Under the pieces are notes generated by a model, which worked only from the letters and a program-made list of their open reading frames with translations, was not told the DNA's origin and made no database searches. Below, in pieces: positions 1-7,436 of a stretch of DNA of 64,000 nucleotides. Every line of letters begins with the position of its first letter. The stretch's first letter is position 1. This DNA comes from Bacteroidota bacterium (GTDB lineage Bacteria; Bacteroidota; Bacteroidia; Bacteroidales; B39-G9), in assembly GCA_015222055.1 (NCBI GenBank), contig JADFUR010000060.1, forward strand, positions 1 to 64,000. Direction: 5' to 3'. A program made the position numbers and the translations under genes.

Positions 1-120
1 GAGCAAGGTCTACTACAGCTTTTATATTCGTTGTTGAGCGAAACCAAAGGTAGCGGATTGATTATTATGATGGTGATTTGAGCTAGTATGTAATTTTTTA
101 ACAAGAAAAGTTAAGATATA

Positions 121-178
121 AAAACAGATACTGATTCGCCAGCTGGCGGACAGAATTACCGTGTATATTTTATAATTC
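121..178. repeat. Dispersed repeat A, copy 1 (palindromic core)
   Basis: A core TTCGCCAGCTGGCGGA at 135-150 differs by one base from a perfect 16-bp palindrome. It is flanked by ACAGATACTGA on the left and ACCGTGTATATTTTATAAT on the right. The same module recurs at 2523-2555 (partial) and 4316-4371. It lies only between genes of the accessory patch and could form a stable cruciform or RNA hairpin. Confidence 0.75.
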
Positions 179-180
179 TC

Positions 181-287
181 GCTCGGCATTCTAAGAGAAA
201 ACCAAATAATTTTGTATAAATTTTATTACATTTGATAAATGAAATATCATTGCATGTTATAAGATTTTGTAGTTAAGTTTGTTGGTT
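181..287. repeat. Dispersed repeat B, copy 1 (about 107 bp)
   Basis: This stretch starts GCTCGGCATTCTAA and ends GTTAAGTTTGTTGGTT. It is repeated at 2731-2836 with about five differences, so the copies are roughly 95% alike. It lies 284 bp before the AlbA-type gene, and the other copy lies 130 bp before the rhuM-like gene. It has no open reading frame of note. Confidence 0.85.
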
Positions 288-570
288 AGATTATAGCCCA
301 AGAGAAAGAGCAAGGAATATTGTTTGAGAAAACAAAAAAGAAACGAAAGAAGGAGAAAAAATAATTGTAAATTGTTAATGAAATGAATAACTTATTAGCA
401 TTGGAATGAAAGGAATTCTTATTTGATGATTGCGGTACAATAAGTATTTTTACACTTGTAATGCACTGATAATAAGCGAAAAATTTATTTGATGGCTATT
501 TGACACAACAAGAAATATAAATAAAATAGAACTGAATAAATTATTAAACTCTGAAACAGAAACTGAGATT

Positions 571-2160
571 TTGGAGTTTAAAAAAGCGGAACGCCAGTTT
601 GATAAAGATAAATTGGGCCGTTATTTTTCGGCTTTAAGTAATGAAGCTAATTTGCACGGAAAAGAAGGTGCTTGGCTATTGTTTGGTGTTGCCAATGATA
701 AAACCATTATTAGTACTTCTATTAGTGATAAACAGCTGAATGAGTATAAACGTGAAATATCAAACCATACTTCTCCCACCTTAAACTTTATAAAAGCTGA
801 AAGAATTTCTACTGAAAAAGGAAACGTAATTATGTTGCAAATTCCGGCAGCACCCAAAGGTCAGCCAGTTTCGTGGAAAGGTCATTATTATGGCAGAGAT
901 GGAGAAAGCTTAGGTGCTCTTAATTCTGAGGAATACGATAGAATACGAAATCAGATAATATCAACAGATTGGAGTGCTCAAATTATTAAGGAAGCTTCCA
1001 TTAATGACTTATTTCTTGATGCAATTAGTAAAGCTCGTGAACAATTTACCGAGAAGAATCCAAAGCTCATAGAAAGCATAAATAGTTGGGATGACATTAC
1101 TTTTCTGAATAAAGCCAAAGTTTGTATCAATGGTCAAATAACCAATACAGCAATTTTATTGTTAGGGAATCCCGAATCGGAGCATTATATCAATCCTGCC
1201 GTTTCTAAGATAAGTTGGATTTTAAAAGACCGTGATAATATTGAAAAGGATTATGCTCATTTTACTTGCCCGTTATTATTAGAAGTTGAAGGAGTGTTTG
1301 CTAAAATCAGGAATTTAAAATATCGTTATTTACAAAGTGGCACTCTTTTTCCTGATGAAGTGGACCAATTTGAGCCTTATATTATTAGAGAGGCCATTAA
1401 CAACTGTATCTCGCATCAGGATTATTCACTTGGTGGAAAGATAAATGTGGTAGAGCGAGAAGATGGTATTTTAACCTTTGTAAATTCAGGTAGTTTTATC
1501 CCGGGAAGTGTAGAAAAAGTAATTGAAGCAGATGCCCCTGAAACGGAGTATCGCAATCCTTTTTTGGCCAATGCAATGGTGAACTTAAATATGATTGATA
1601 CTATTGGTAGTGGTATTAGAAAAATGTTTGTCATTCAAAAGAATAAATATTTCCCTTTACCTGAATACGACTTCTCGAATACTAAAGTTCAGGTTCAGAT
1701 TATTGGAAAAGTATTGGATGAGAATTATGCTAAAAAACTGGCTTTAAACTCAGACTTATCTCTGCCGGATATTATTCTTTTAGATAAGGTAGCAAAACAT
1801 AAAAATTTAACTGATTCTGAAATTAAATATTTAAGAAGTAAAAAATTAATTGAAGGTAGAAGACCTAATTTCTATGTGTCATCAACAATTGCAGAAGTAA
1901 CTGGTAAAAAAGCTGTTTATATCAAGCAAAGGGGTTTTAAAGATGACCATTATAAAAAAATGATTTTAGAATTTATTGAAAAATATGGAAAAGCAAGTAA
2001 AAATGATATTGACAACTTATTGCTGGAGATTCTCCCTTCTGTATTGAATGAAAAGAAGAAAGCGAATAAAGTAAGAAATATTATTTATGCCATGTCAAAA
2101 AAGGATATAACTATTATTAACCAAGGAACAAGGAAGAATCCAGAATGGATAAAAGTTTAA
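571..2160 (+). CDS. AlbA_2 (Schlafen-type) domain ATP-binding protein, putative regulator
   Basis: 529 residues from a TTG at 571. Residues ~1-130 look like the AlbA_2 DNA-binding domain (EFKKA at the start, GAWLLFGVAND, then YYGRDGESLGAL). Residues ~265-365 carry the GHKL-type ATPase pattern of HATPase_c_4 proteins (REAINNCISHQDYS, VNSGSF, NPFLANAM, DTIGSGIRKMF). The last ~130 residues are probably winged-helix. Family members are annotated as regulator-like and are common in accessory and defence-linked regions; the target is unknown. The frame stays open and family-like upstream of the TTG (LNKLLNSETETEILEFKKA) as far as the stop at 490, so the real start is probably near 517-532, where only ATA or CTG codons are available. 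It stands alone, with repeat B upstream. Confidence 0.8.
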   Translation: MEFKKAERQFDKDKLGRYFSALSNEANLHGKEGAWLLFGVANDKTIISTSISDKQLNEYKREISNHTSPTLNFIKAERISTEKGNVIMLQIPAAPKGQPVSWKGHYYGRDGESLGALNSEEYDRIRNQIISTDWSAQIIKEASINDLFLDAISKAREQFTEKNPKLIESINSWDDITFLNKAKVCINGQITNTAILLLGNPESEHYINPAVSKISWILKDRDNIEKDYAHFTCPLLLEVEGVFAKIRNLKYRYLQSGTLFPDEVDQFEPYIIREAINNCISHQDYSLGGKINVVEREDGILTFVNSGSFIPGSVEKVIEADAPETEYRNPFLANAMVNLNMIDTIGSGIRKMFVIQKNKYFPLPEYDFSNTKVQVQIIGKVLDENYAKKLALNSDLSLPDIILLDKVAKHKNLTDSEIKYLRSKKLIEGRRPNFYVSSTIAEVTGKKAVYIKQRGFKDDHYKKMILEFIEKYGKASKNDIDNLLLEILPSVLNEKKKANKVRNIIYAMSKKDITIINQGTRKNPEWIKV

Positions 2161-2315
2161 CTAAAAGAGTTTTTTTAGTAATAGAATTAGTAATACAACG
2201 ATTTTTCAAAAACCATACAGGCCACGATTACAGTGGGTTATAATTAATTATTGTTTTACTAAAACGGATAGTTAAAGAATAATTAGATGAATTTTAGACA
2301 TTAAAAAAAAGTAAT

Positions 2316-2440
2316 ATGCCAAATATAGTCAATGTACAATACAAACAAATAGGAAAAAGTAAAAGCACCAATCCATTAATGAATGCGTGAAATGCAGGAA
2401 CGTGTTTTTGAATATAGTGATGCTCAATATTTTTAATCAA
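2316..2440 (+). pseudogene. Remnant of a DEAD/DEAH-box helicase N-terminus, frameshifted
   Basis: ATG at 2316 opens MPNIVNVQYKQIGKSKSTNP and then reaches TGA at 2388. A one-base shift in the preceding few codons continues as MREMQERVFEYSDAQYF, which stops at about 2438. From memory, the joined peptide matches the first ~45 residues of Bacteroidota DEAD/DEAH helicases that continue into a Walker A motif (…NP-x-GMREMQ-x-R…QYLLIKAPP…). Here the homology ends before Walker A and is followed by repeats. I infer a decayed, truncated gene. A chance match is possible because the region is short. Confidence 0.5.
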
Positions 2441-2442
2441 GT

Positions 2443-2500
2443 CTCACGCTCTCCGAAGCCTCTAACTTCGTCATAAAACAACAAGTCCATTTTGTTTATT
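2443..2500. repeat. Dispersed repeat D, copy 1
   Basis: TCTCACGCTCTCCGAAGCCTCTAACTTCG is followed by ATAAAACA…TGTTTAT. It resembles the element after the rhuM-like gene (3988-4066), which has the same CACGCT…GCCTCT…TTC opening followed by a TAAAACA/TGTTTTA hairpin. Confidence 0.5.
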
Positions 2501-2522
2501 AGCAAAGGGCACAGATAGAATA

Positions 2523-2555
2523 AAAACAGATACTAATCCGCCAGCTGGCGAACAG
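2523..2555. repeat. Dispersed repeat A, copy 2 (partial)
   Basis: AACAGATACTAA followed by TCCGCCAGCTGGCGAA (core 2537-2552), one base from the perfect palindrome. The right-hand ACCGTGTATATTTT part of copies 1 and 3 is not present. Confidence 0.7.
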
Positions 2556-2670
2556 TATGACAGATAAATTTCCCCTGCCGTGGAACGGATATGCTAATTA
2601 ATAAAAATTGTTAAAATTTATTTTACAATTAATTGATTCCTCCGTGCAACGGCTAAAAAGTTAGATTTAA

Positions 2671-2716
2671 AAATTTTCCAAATCTTTTAGATTTTGAAAA
2701 TTACATTAGAAAAAAA
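2671..2716. repeat. Repeat C, copy 1 (imperfect hairpin)
   Basis: AATTTTCCAAATC and GATTTTGAAAATT form 13-bp arms with one mismatch around a 5-base loop, followed by a TTAGAAAAAA tail. A second copy lies at 4380-4426. Confidence 0.6.
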
Positions 2717-2730
2717 CACTTATTTTCCAC

Positions 2731-2836
2731 GCTCGGCATTCTAAAAAAAACCAAATAATTTTGTATAAATTTTATTACATTTGATAAATGAAATATAATT
2801 GCATGTTATAAGATTTTGCAGTTAAGTTTGTTGGTT
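2731..2836. repeat. Dispersed repeat B, copy 2 (about 106 bp)
   Basis: Near-identical to 181-287, starting GCTCGGCATTCTAA and ending GTTAAGTTTGTTGGTT. There is one length change in the A-run after CTAA and a few substitutions. Flanking sequence on both sides differs between the copies, so the unit is sharply bounded. It precedes the rhuM-like gene. Confidence 0.85.
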
Positions 2837-2965
2837 CGTATAAAATAAAAAAGTGAATTTACAAAATTCGTTTAGCGGGGCGGCAAAATTTGTGAATGGA
2901 TGCAATATAAATTGTTGGACTTGCTGGAAAGATGAAAATGGAATAAGTTTAAAACAAAAATACAA

Positions 2966-3979
2966 ATGAAAGGGAATAACCAACAAAATATAATTATATA
3001 CAATACCACAGACGGTAAAGCATCAGTAGCATTATATGCTAAAGATGCTAATATCTGGATGAATCAAAATCAGTTGGCAGAACTTTTTGCCACCTCAAAG
3101 CAGAATATTAGTTTACATATAATTAATATACTGAAAGATAATGAATTAAGTGAGGATGCAGTTGTCAAGGATTACTTGACAACTGCATCTGACGGAAAAG
3201 AATATAATGTCACTTTTTATTCTTTGGATATGATTTTGGCAATTGGTTTTAGAGTGCGAAGCAAACGAGGAACACAATTTAGGGTTTGGGCAAATACAAA
3301 CCTTAAAGAGTATATGATTAAGGGATTTGTAATGGACGATGACCGTCTAAAAAATCCCAATGGCAGACCGGATTATTTCGATGAGCTTTTAGAGAGAATA
3401 AGAGATATTCGGGCATCGGAAAAGCGTTTTTATCAGAAAATTAAAGATTTATTAGCATTAAGTAGCGATTACGACCCAAGCGATAAATCAACACAGATGT
3501 TTTTTGCGGAAGTTCAAAATAAATTACATTATGCAGTAACTGGAATGACAGCCGGAGAAATTATTGTTTCACGAGCAAATGCTGATAAATCGAATATGAA
3601 TTTAACATCGTGGAAAGGTTCGATTGTAAGAAAACAAGATGTTTTAATTGCAAAAAAATATTTAAGCGAAGACGAAATAGATACACTAAACAGATTAGTT
3701 ACAATTTTTCTTGAAAGTGCTGAACTTAGAGCAAAAAATCGTATTGATATAACATTAAAATTTTGGAGAGAAAATGTAGATAAAATTTTAGATTTTCACG
3801 ATAAAAAAATATTAACTCACGCAGGCTCAATAAGCAAAGCCGAAATGGAAAATAAAGTAAAAGAAATTTATGCAGATTTTGATAAAAGACGAAAAAAATA
3901 CGAAGCCTTAAAAGCTGATGAAGAAGATATTAAAGAATTAAAACAGATTGAAAATGAAATTAAAAAGTTGAAGAAATAA
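2966..3979 (+). CDS. rhuM: RhuM family (virulence protein RhuM-like) protein
   Basis: 337 residues, about the usual family length. The N-terminal half carries the family pattern: IWMNQNQLAELF (helix-turn-helix-like, ~30-45), FYSLDMILAIGFRVRSKRG (~90-108) and FRVWANTNLKEYMIKGF. A second conserved block, FFAEVQNKLHYAVTG with MTAGEIIVSRA, lies at ~180-205. The last ~60 residues are Lys/Glu-rich and probably coiled-coil. RhuM was named from a Salmonella pathogenicity island; relatives are widespread on islands and plasmids, and their biochemical role is not established. It is a single gene with repeat B upstream and a repeat-derived hairpin downstream. Confidence 0.85.
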   Translation: MKGNNQQNIIIYNTTDGKASVALYAKDANIWMNQNQLAELFATSKQNISLHIINILKDNELSEDAVVKDYLTTASDGKEYNVTFYSLDMILAIGFRVRSKRGTQFRVWANTNLKEYMIKGFVMDDDRLKNPNGRPDYFDELLERIRDIRASEKRFYQKIKDLLALSSDYDPSDKSTQMFFAEVQNKLHYAVTGMTAGEIIVSRANADKSNMNLTSWKGSIVRKQDVLIAKKYLSEDEIDTLNRLVTIFLESAELRAKNRIDITLKFWRENVDKILDFHDKKILTHAGSISKAEMENKVKEIYADFDKRRKKYEALKADEEDIKELKQIENEIKKLKK

Positions 3980-3987
3980 TTAAGAAA

Positions 3988-4066
3988 GCCCCACGCTTGG
4001 CAAAGCCTCTGATTTCATGGTAAAACAGAAATTTTATTTTGTTTTACCACGCTTAGCAAAGTCTCC
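3988..4066. repeat. Dispersed repeat D, copy 2, with hairpin
   Basis: Two copies of CCACGCTT-g/a-GCAAAG-c/t-CTC (about 3990 and 4047) bracket a hairpin GGTAAAACA (4019-4027) / TGTTTTACC (4040-4048). It begins just after the rhuM-like gene and may act as its terminator, although there is no clean T-run. Confidence 0.5.
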
Positions 4067-4095
4067 AAGTTCGCCGAAAATAAAAAAATAAGCAA

Positions 4096-4245
4096 TTATC
4101 TAACGAAGCTTTCGACCTTAAATTCATTTCGTAAATTTTCAGTCTTGATTTTTCCAACTTTCTTATCAAGCAAAAAGTTAATGTAAATGAGATAAAAATG
4201 TGCTTTGTAATTTTTTCTGGAGAAAACCTTCCAGGTTTGGTTAAT
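4096..4245 (-). pseudogene. Possible C-terminal gene fragment
   Basis: The minus strand has an open frame with no start codon of about 48 codons, ending KTENLRNEFKVESFVR and a stop at 4096-4098. Its composition looks like coding sequence (…KNYKAHFYLIYINFLLDKK…). It begins just inside the inverted repeat at 4225-4303. I do not recognise the family. It could be the tail of a lost gene or chance. Confidence 0.2.
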
Positions 4246-4303
4246 TTAAAGTCGTATAAGTTTAAATCATTTGTAATCTGAATTGATTGAAACCTGGAAG
4301 GTT
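4225..4303. repeat. Perfect 14-bp inverted repeat, 51-bp loop
   Basis: AACCTTCCAGGTTT (4225-4238) and AAACCTGGAAGGTT (4290-4303) are exact reverse complements. Each arm is itself a small hairpin (AACCT-TCC-AGGTT). Short AACCT…AGGTT palindromes of this kind are frequent intergenic elements in Bacteroidota (from memory). Confidence 0.7.
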
Positions 4304-4315
4304 AGGGTATTAATT

Positions 4316-4371
4316 AACAGATACTAATCCGCCAGCTGGCGGACAGCATTACCGTGTATATTTTATAATCC
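4316..4371. repeat. Dispersed repeat A, copy 3
   Basis: The core TCCGCCAGCTGGCGGA at 4328-4343 is a perfect 16-bp palindrome. The left flank (AACAGATACTAA) and right flank (ACCGTGTATATTTTATAAT) match copy 1. Confidence 0.75.
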
Positions 4372-4379
4372 CAAAACCA

Positions 4380-4426
4380 AAATTTTCCAAATCCTTAAGA
4401 TTTTGAAAATTATTTTAGAAAAAATA
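4380..4426. repeat. Repeat C, copy 2 (imperfect hairpin)
   Basis: Matches 2671-2716 with a few changes (AATTTTCCAAATC / GATTTTGAAAATT arms). It lies 15 bp beyond the stop of the minus-strand response regulator and could serve as its terminator. Confidence 0.5.
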
Positions 4427-4441
4427 ACGAATTATATCAAT

Positions 4442-5608
4442 TTATTTCCACAAAGGATGTGCAAAATTTTTAACATCGTCATCGGTAATTGAGTTGTCGC
4501 ATAAAATGATGAGGCGTTCAATAACATTGCGAAATTCTCGGATATTACCTGTCCAGTTAATTTTTTTGAGTTCATCAATAGCTTTCTCGGTAATGGTTTT
4601 TTTAGGCATTTTATAGTCGTTGCAAATATTTTGAATAAAATAATCTGCTAATAAAGGAATGTCATCTTTGCGTTCGTTCAGCGAAGGTACTTCAATAAGT
4701 ATAACGCTTAAGCGATGATAAAGGTCTTCTCTAAAGTTGTGTTTTTCAATTTCTTTTTTTAAATCTTTGTTTGTGGCAGCAATTATTCTGACATTAACAT
4801 CTATTTTTTTATCGCCACCCACACGGCAAATTATATTTTCCTGCAAAGCTCTCAAAACTTTCGATTGAGCCGACAAGCTCATATCGCCAATCTCATCAAG
4901 AAAGAGAGTGCCGTTTTCTGCTTGTTCAAATTTTCCTATTCGCTGTTTGTTGGCAGAAGTGAACGCACCTTTCTCATGCCCAAACAACTCACTTTCAATC
5001 AGCTCCGTTGGTATTGCGGCACAGTTAACTTCAACAAACGGCTGGTCTGCTCTGTTGCTTTGTTCGTGAATCCAGTGAGCAACAACTTCTTTACCGCTGC
5101 CATTATCTCCGGTAATCAAGACTTTAGCATCGGTAGGAGCAATTTTGGCAATCATTTGTTTTATCTTCATAATTGAAGGTGCATTGCCAATCATTTCATA
5201 TTTACGATTAATTTCTTGTTTTAGTTTTTTTGTCTCAACAATTAAATTTGATTTGTCGGTAGCGTTACGAACCGTTATCAATAGACGGTTTAGGTCGAGA
5301 GGTTTTTCAATAAAATCGAAAGCCCCTTTTTTTATTGATTCAACAGCTGTTTCGATATTCCCATGTCCTGAAATCATTATTACCGGAATTTCAGGATTTA
5401 TTTTTATTATTTCTTCAAGAACTTCAATGCCGTCAATTTTTGGCATTTTTATATCACAAAGTATAAGATCGAAGTTGTTTTGCATAACCAGATTGATGCC
5501 TTCTTCACCATCGTTAGCCAAAACTGTTTGATGCTTTTCGTATTCAAGAATCTCTTTAAGCGAGCTTCTTATACTTTTTTCATCATCTATTATTAATATT
5601 TTCGACAT
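4442..5608 (-). CDS. Sigma-54-type response regulator (receiver-AAA+), no Fis domain
   Basis: 388 residues. Receiver domain ~1-120 with acidic pocket D9/D10, phospho-acceptor D52 (CDIKMPKIDG), S80 and K102. Sigma-54 interaction AAA+ domain ~135-370 with Walker A GDNGSGKE (167-174), Walker B LFLDEIGD (235-242), arginine-finger region REDLYHRL (293-300) and WTGNIREFRNVIERL (352-366). The loop that contacts sigma-54 reads GAFTSA (214-219), not GAFTGA. The protein stops about 20 residues after the AAA+ C-terminal helices, so the usual C-terminal Fis-type helix-turn-helix is missing. It may bind DNA indirectly or activate from solution. No histidine kinase is adjacent. It lies 108 bp downstream of the ABC exporter genes on the same strand. 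Confidence 0.88.
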   Translation of the reverse strand: MSKILIIDDEKSIRSSLKEILEYEKHQTVLANDGEEGINLVMQNNFDLILCDIKMPKIDGIEVLEEIIKINPEIPVIMISGHGNIETAVESIKKGAFDFIEKPLDLNRLLITVRNATDKSNLIVETKKLKQEINRKYEMIGNAPSIMKIKQMIAKIAPTDAKVLITGDNGSGKEVVAHWIHEQSNRADQPFVEVNCAAIPTELIESELFGHEKGAFTSANKQRIGKFEQAENGTLFLDEIGDMSLSAQSKVLRALQENIICRVGGDKKIDVNVRIIAATNKDLKKEIEKHNFREDLYHRLSVILIEVPSLNERKDDIPLLADYFIQNICNDYKMPKKTITEKAIDELKKINWTGNIREFRNVIERLIILCDNSITDDDVKNFAHPLWK

Positions 5609-5658
5609 TATTTTTTATTATTATGATATAGAAATAATTAAGCTAACATTCTCACCAA

Positions 5659-5682
5659 TGGTGCAAGCGTCTCGCTTGTGCC
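5659..5682. repeat. Short intergenic hairpin element
   Basis: GGTGCAAGCGTCTCGCTTGT forms a CAAGCG/CGCTTG stem with a TCT loop, between the ABC permease and the response regulator. It looks like a dispersed REP-type palindrome; only one copy is in the window. Confidence 0.35.
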
Positions 5683-5716
5683 CTCACTTCACAATTTCAA
5701 AAGCTCACGTTCTTCA

Positions 5717-7381
5717 TCAATTTTTATATTTAAGCCATTTCCAAAGTTCTTTGTAAGTGGTTTTTTTGCCATACATCAAAATACCTGTTCTATAAATTTT
5801 TGCAGCAAACCACGTTGCACCTATAAATGTAATAACTAACAATCCCATTGATAAAAATAATTGCCAGTATGGAACACCAAAAGGAATACGAACCATCATA
5901 ACTATAGGTGAAGTAAACGGTATTATTGAGAACCAAAAAGCAATTGAACTGTCAGGTGTTTGAATAGCATTCATCATCACAATTATTGCCAGAATTAAAG
6001 GAATTGTGATTGGCAACATAAATTGTTGAGTATCGGCCTCGCTGTCAACGGCAGAGCCAATTGCAGCAAAGAGAGCTGCATAAAGTAAATATCCGCCTAG
6101 GAAAAAGAAAATGAAGCTTCCCAGTATTACTCCAAAATTAATATTAGTGATTGAACCAAAAATATTTTCAATTTTTGATAAACTAGCTTCAGCGTCAGCA
6201 GAATTTATTGCTTGAATGTTTTGCATTGAGCTTGACGACGATATAAGCTCTGTTTGTGCTTTAATTTGAGATGCATCTTTCCCCGGAAAAAAAGCTGATT
6301 TTACTCCACTTACTATCATTATTGTTAAAACCACCCATAATAAAAATTGGGTTAGTCCAACAAACGCAATGCCGATAATTTTACCCATCATGAGTTGGAA
6401 CGGTTTAACCGAAGATATTATTACTTCAATAATTCTACTTGTTTTTTCTTCAATAACACCACGCATTACCTGAGCACCAAACATAAAAATAAATATGTAA
6501 ATTAAAAATCCGCTTACATATCCAATAATCATTTTAATCTCAGGTCCATTTCCTTTTTCTTCTCCGTCTTCAGTCCATTTAATGCTCTGAACATTAATAT
6601 TTGTCTTAATAGATTTTATAATATTTTCGTCAATACCTTCAGCTCTATATTTTTGTCTTTCTATTTCTTTTTCAATGGAGTTTGATATGTGCGATTTAAT
6701 ACCCAGAGTAATATCTTTTTCTGAATAATATTGAACTTTATTCGATTTTAAAACATTTTCGGGTATCAATAACAAACCAAAATAATTTGATTCTGAAAAA
6801 TTATTTTTTGCTTTGTCGTAGCTTGAATTAATAAATTTGAATTTTAAATAATCGCTATTAGGCAATTTGTTTTTTAGATGTAATGTCTGAGCAATAATTA
6901 AATTAACAGTAACTTTTTGATGTTGAAAAGTTGTGTCGATTCGATATGCTGTTTTTTTATTTTTAATAATTCTATTTATCGATATTTTTGTGCTGTCGAG
7001 CAGATTTTTAATTTTTGTTTTATCAATAATACTATCATTATCGAAAACATAATTAATTGAATTTTTCGAATTATCAATAATGGAGTTAACAACATTTTTT
7101 GTTCCTAATTTTTCATTAGAGATTATTTTGTTTATTGATTTCCGATGTTTTTCAATAACAATATTTACTGCTGTTTTGGTGAATTTTGTTTTGTCAAATA
7201 TTTGAGAATTATCAATTACAGCAATAGTTTTTTCCTCGGTGTCTTCTAATTGGGCAATCCATGCTGGTAGTATCATTAAAGCCGCAAATAATACTGGCCC
7301 AAGAATTGTCATTATAATAAAAGTTTTCTTTTTAACGCGGTATAAATATTCTCTTTTTATTATCAGAATAATTTTATTCAT
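5717..7381 (-). CDS. ABC-2 type transporter permease (NatB-like)
   Basis: 554 residues. One N-terminal membrane segment (~20-42) after a basic start (IIKREYLYRVKKKT), then a large, probably extracytoplasmic domain of ~230 residues, then about five membrane segments from ~280 to the end. The ABC-2 signature MRGVIEEKTSRIIEVIISS follows the second segment. This layout is that of NatB/YhaP-type exporters. It is encoded 55 bp downstream of its ATPase and presumably forms a dimer with it in the inner membrane. The substrate cannot be told; NatAB of Bacillus exports sodium, and many Bacteroidota relatives are uncharacterised. Confidence 0.88.
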   Translation of the reverse strand: MNKIILIIKREYLYRVKKKTFIIMTILGPVLFAALMILPAWIAQLEDTEEKTIAVIDNSQIFDKTKFTKTAVNIVIEKHRKSINKIISNEKLGTKNVVNSIIDNSKNSINYVFDNDSIIDKTKIKNLLDSTKISINRIIKNKKTAYRIDTTFQHQKVTVNLIIAQTLHLKNKLPNSDYLKFKFINSSYDKAKNNFSESNYFGLLLIPENVLKSNKVQYYSEKDITLGIKSHISNSIEKEIERQKYRAEGIDENIIKSIKTNINVQSIKWTEDGEEKGNGPEIKMIIGYVSGFLIYIFIFMFGAQVMRGVIEEKTSRIIEVIISSVKPFQLMMGKIIGIAFVGLTQFLLWVVLTIMIVSGVKSAFFPGKDASQIKAQTELISSSSSMQNIQAINSADAEASLSKIENIFGSITNINFGVILGSFIFFFLGGYLLYAALFAAIGSAVDSEADTQQFMLPITIPLILAIIVMMNAIQTPDSSIAFWFSIIPFTSPIVMMVRIPFGVPYWQLFLSMGLLVITFIGATWFAAKIYRTGILMYGKKTTYKELWKWLKYKN

Positions 7382-7436
7382 CTGTTTATATTTTTGTATT
7401 TATTTAATAGTATGCGAAATTATCAAATCTAAATTG

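Larger units (their letters stand above)
1..570. other. Intergenic accessory region with repeats, no supported gene
   Basis: All three plus-strand frames at the left edge run into stops within about 90 bases, so any gene entering from the left ends there and cannot be identified. The rest holds repeats A (121-178) and B (181-287) and purine-rich AT-rich sequence (about 300-370). No other reading frame here is long enough to support. The stretch just before 571 probably belongs to the next gene, because its frame stays open back to the stop at 490. Confidence 0.5.

Noticed and set aside
121-4371. Repeats in the accessory patch as a CRISPR array
   Set aside because: Copies are few, of different families, and separated by genes and unequal distances; no regular spacer pattern.
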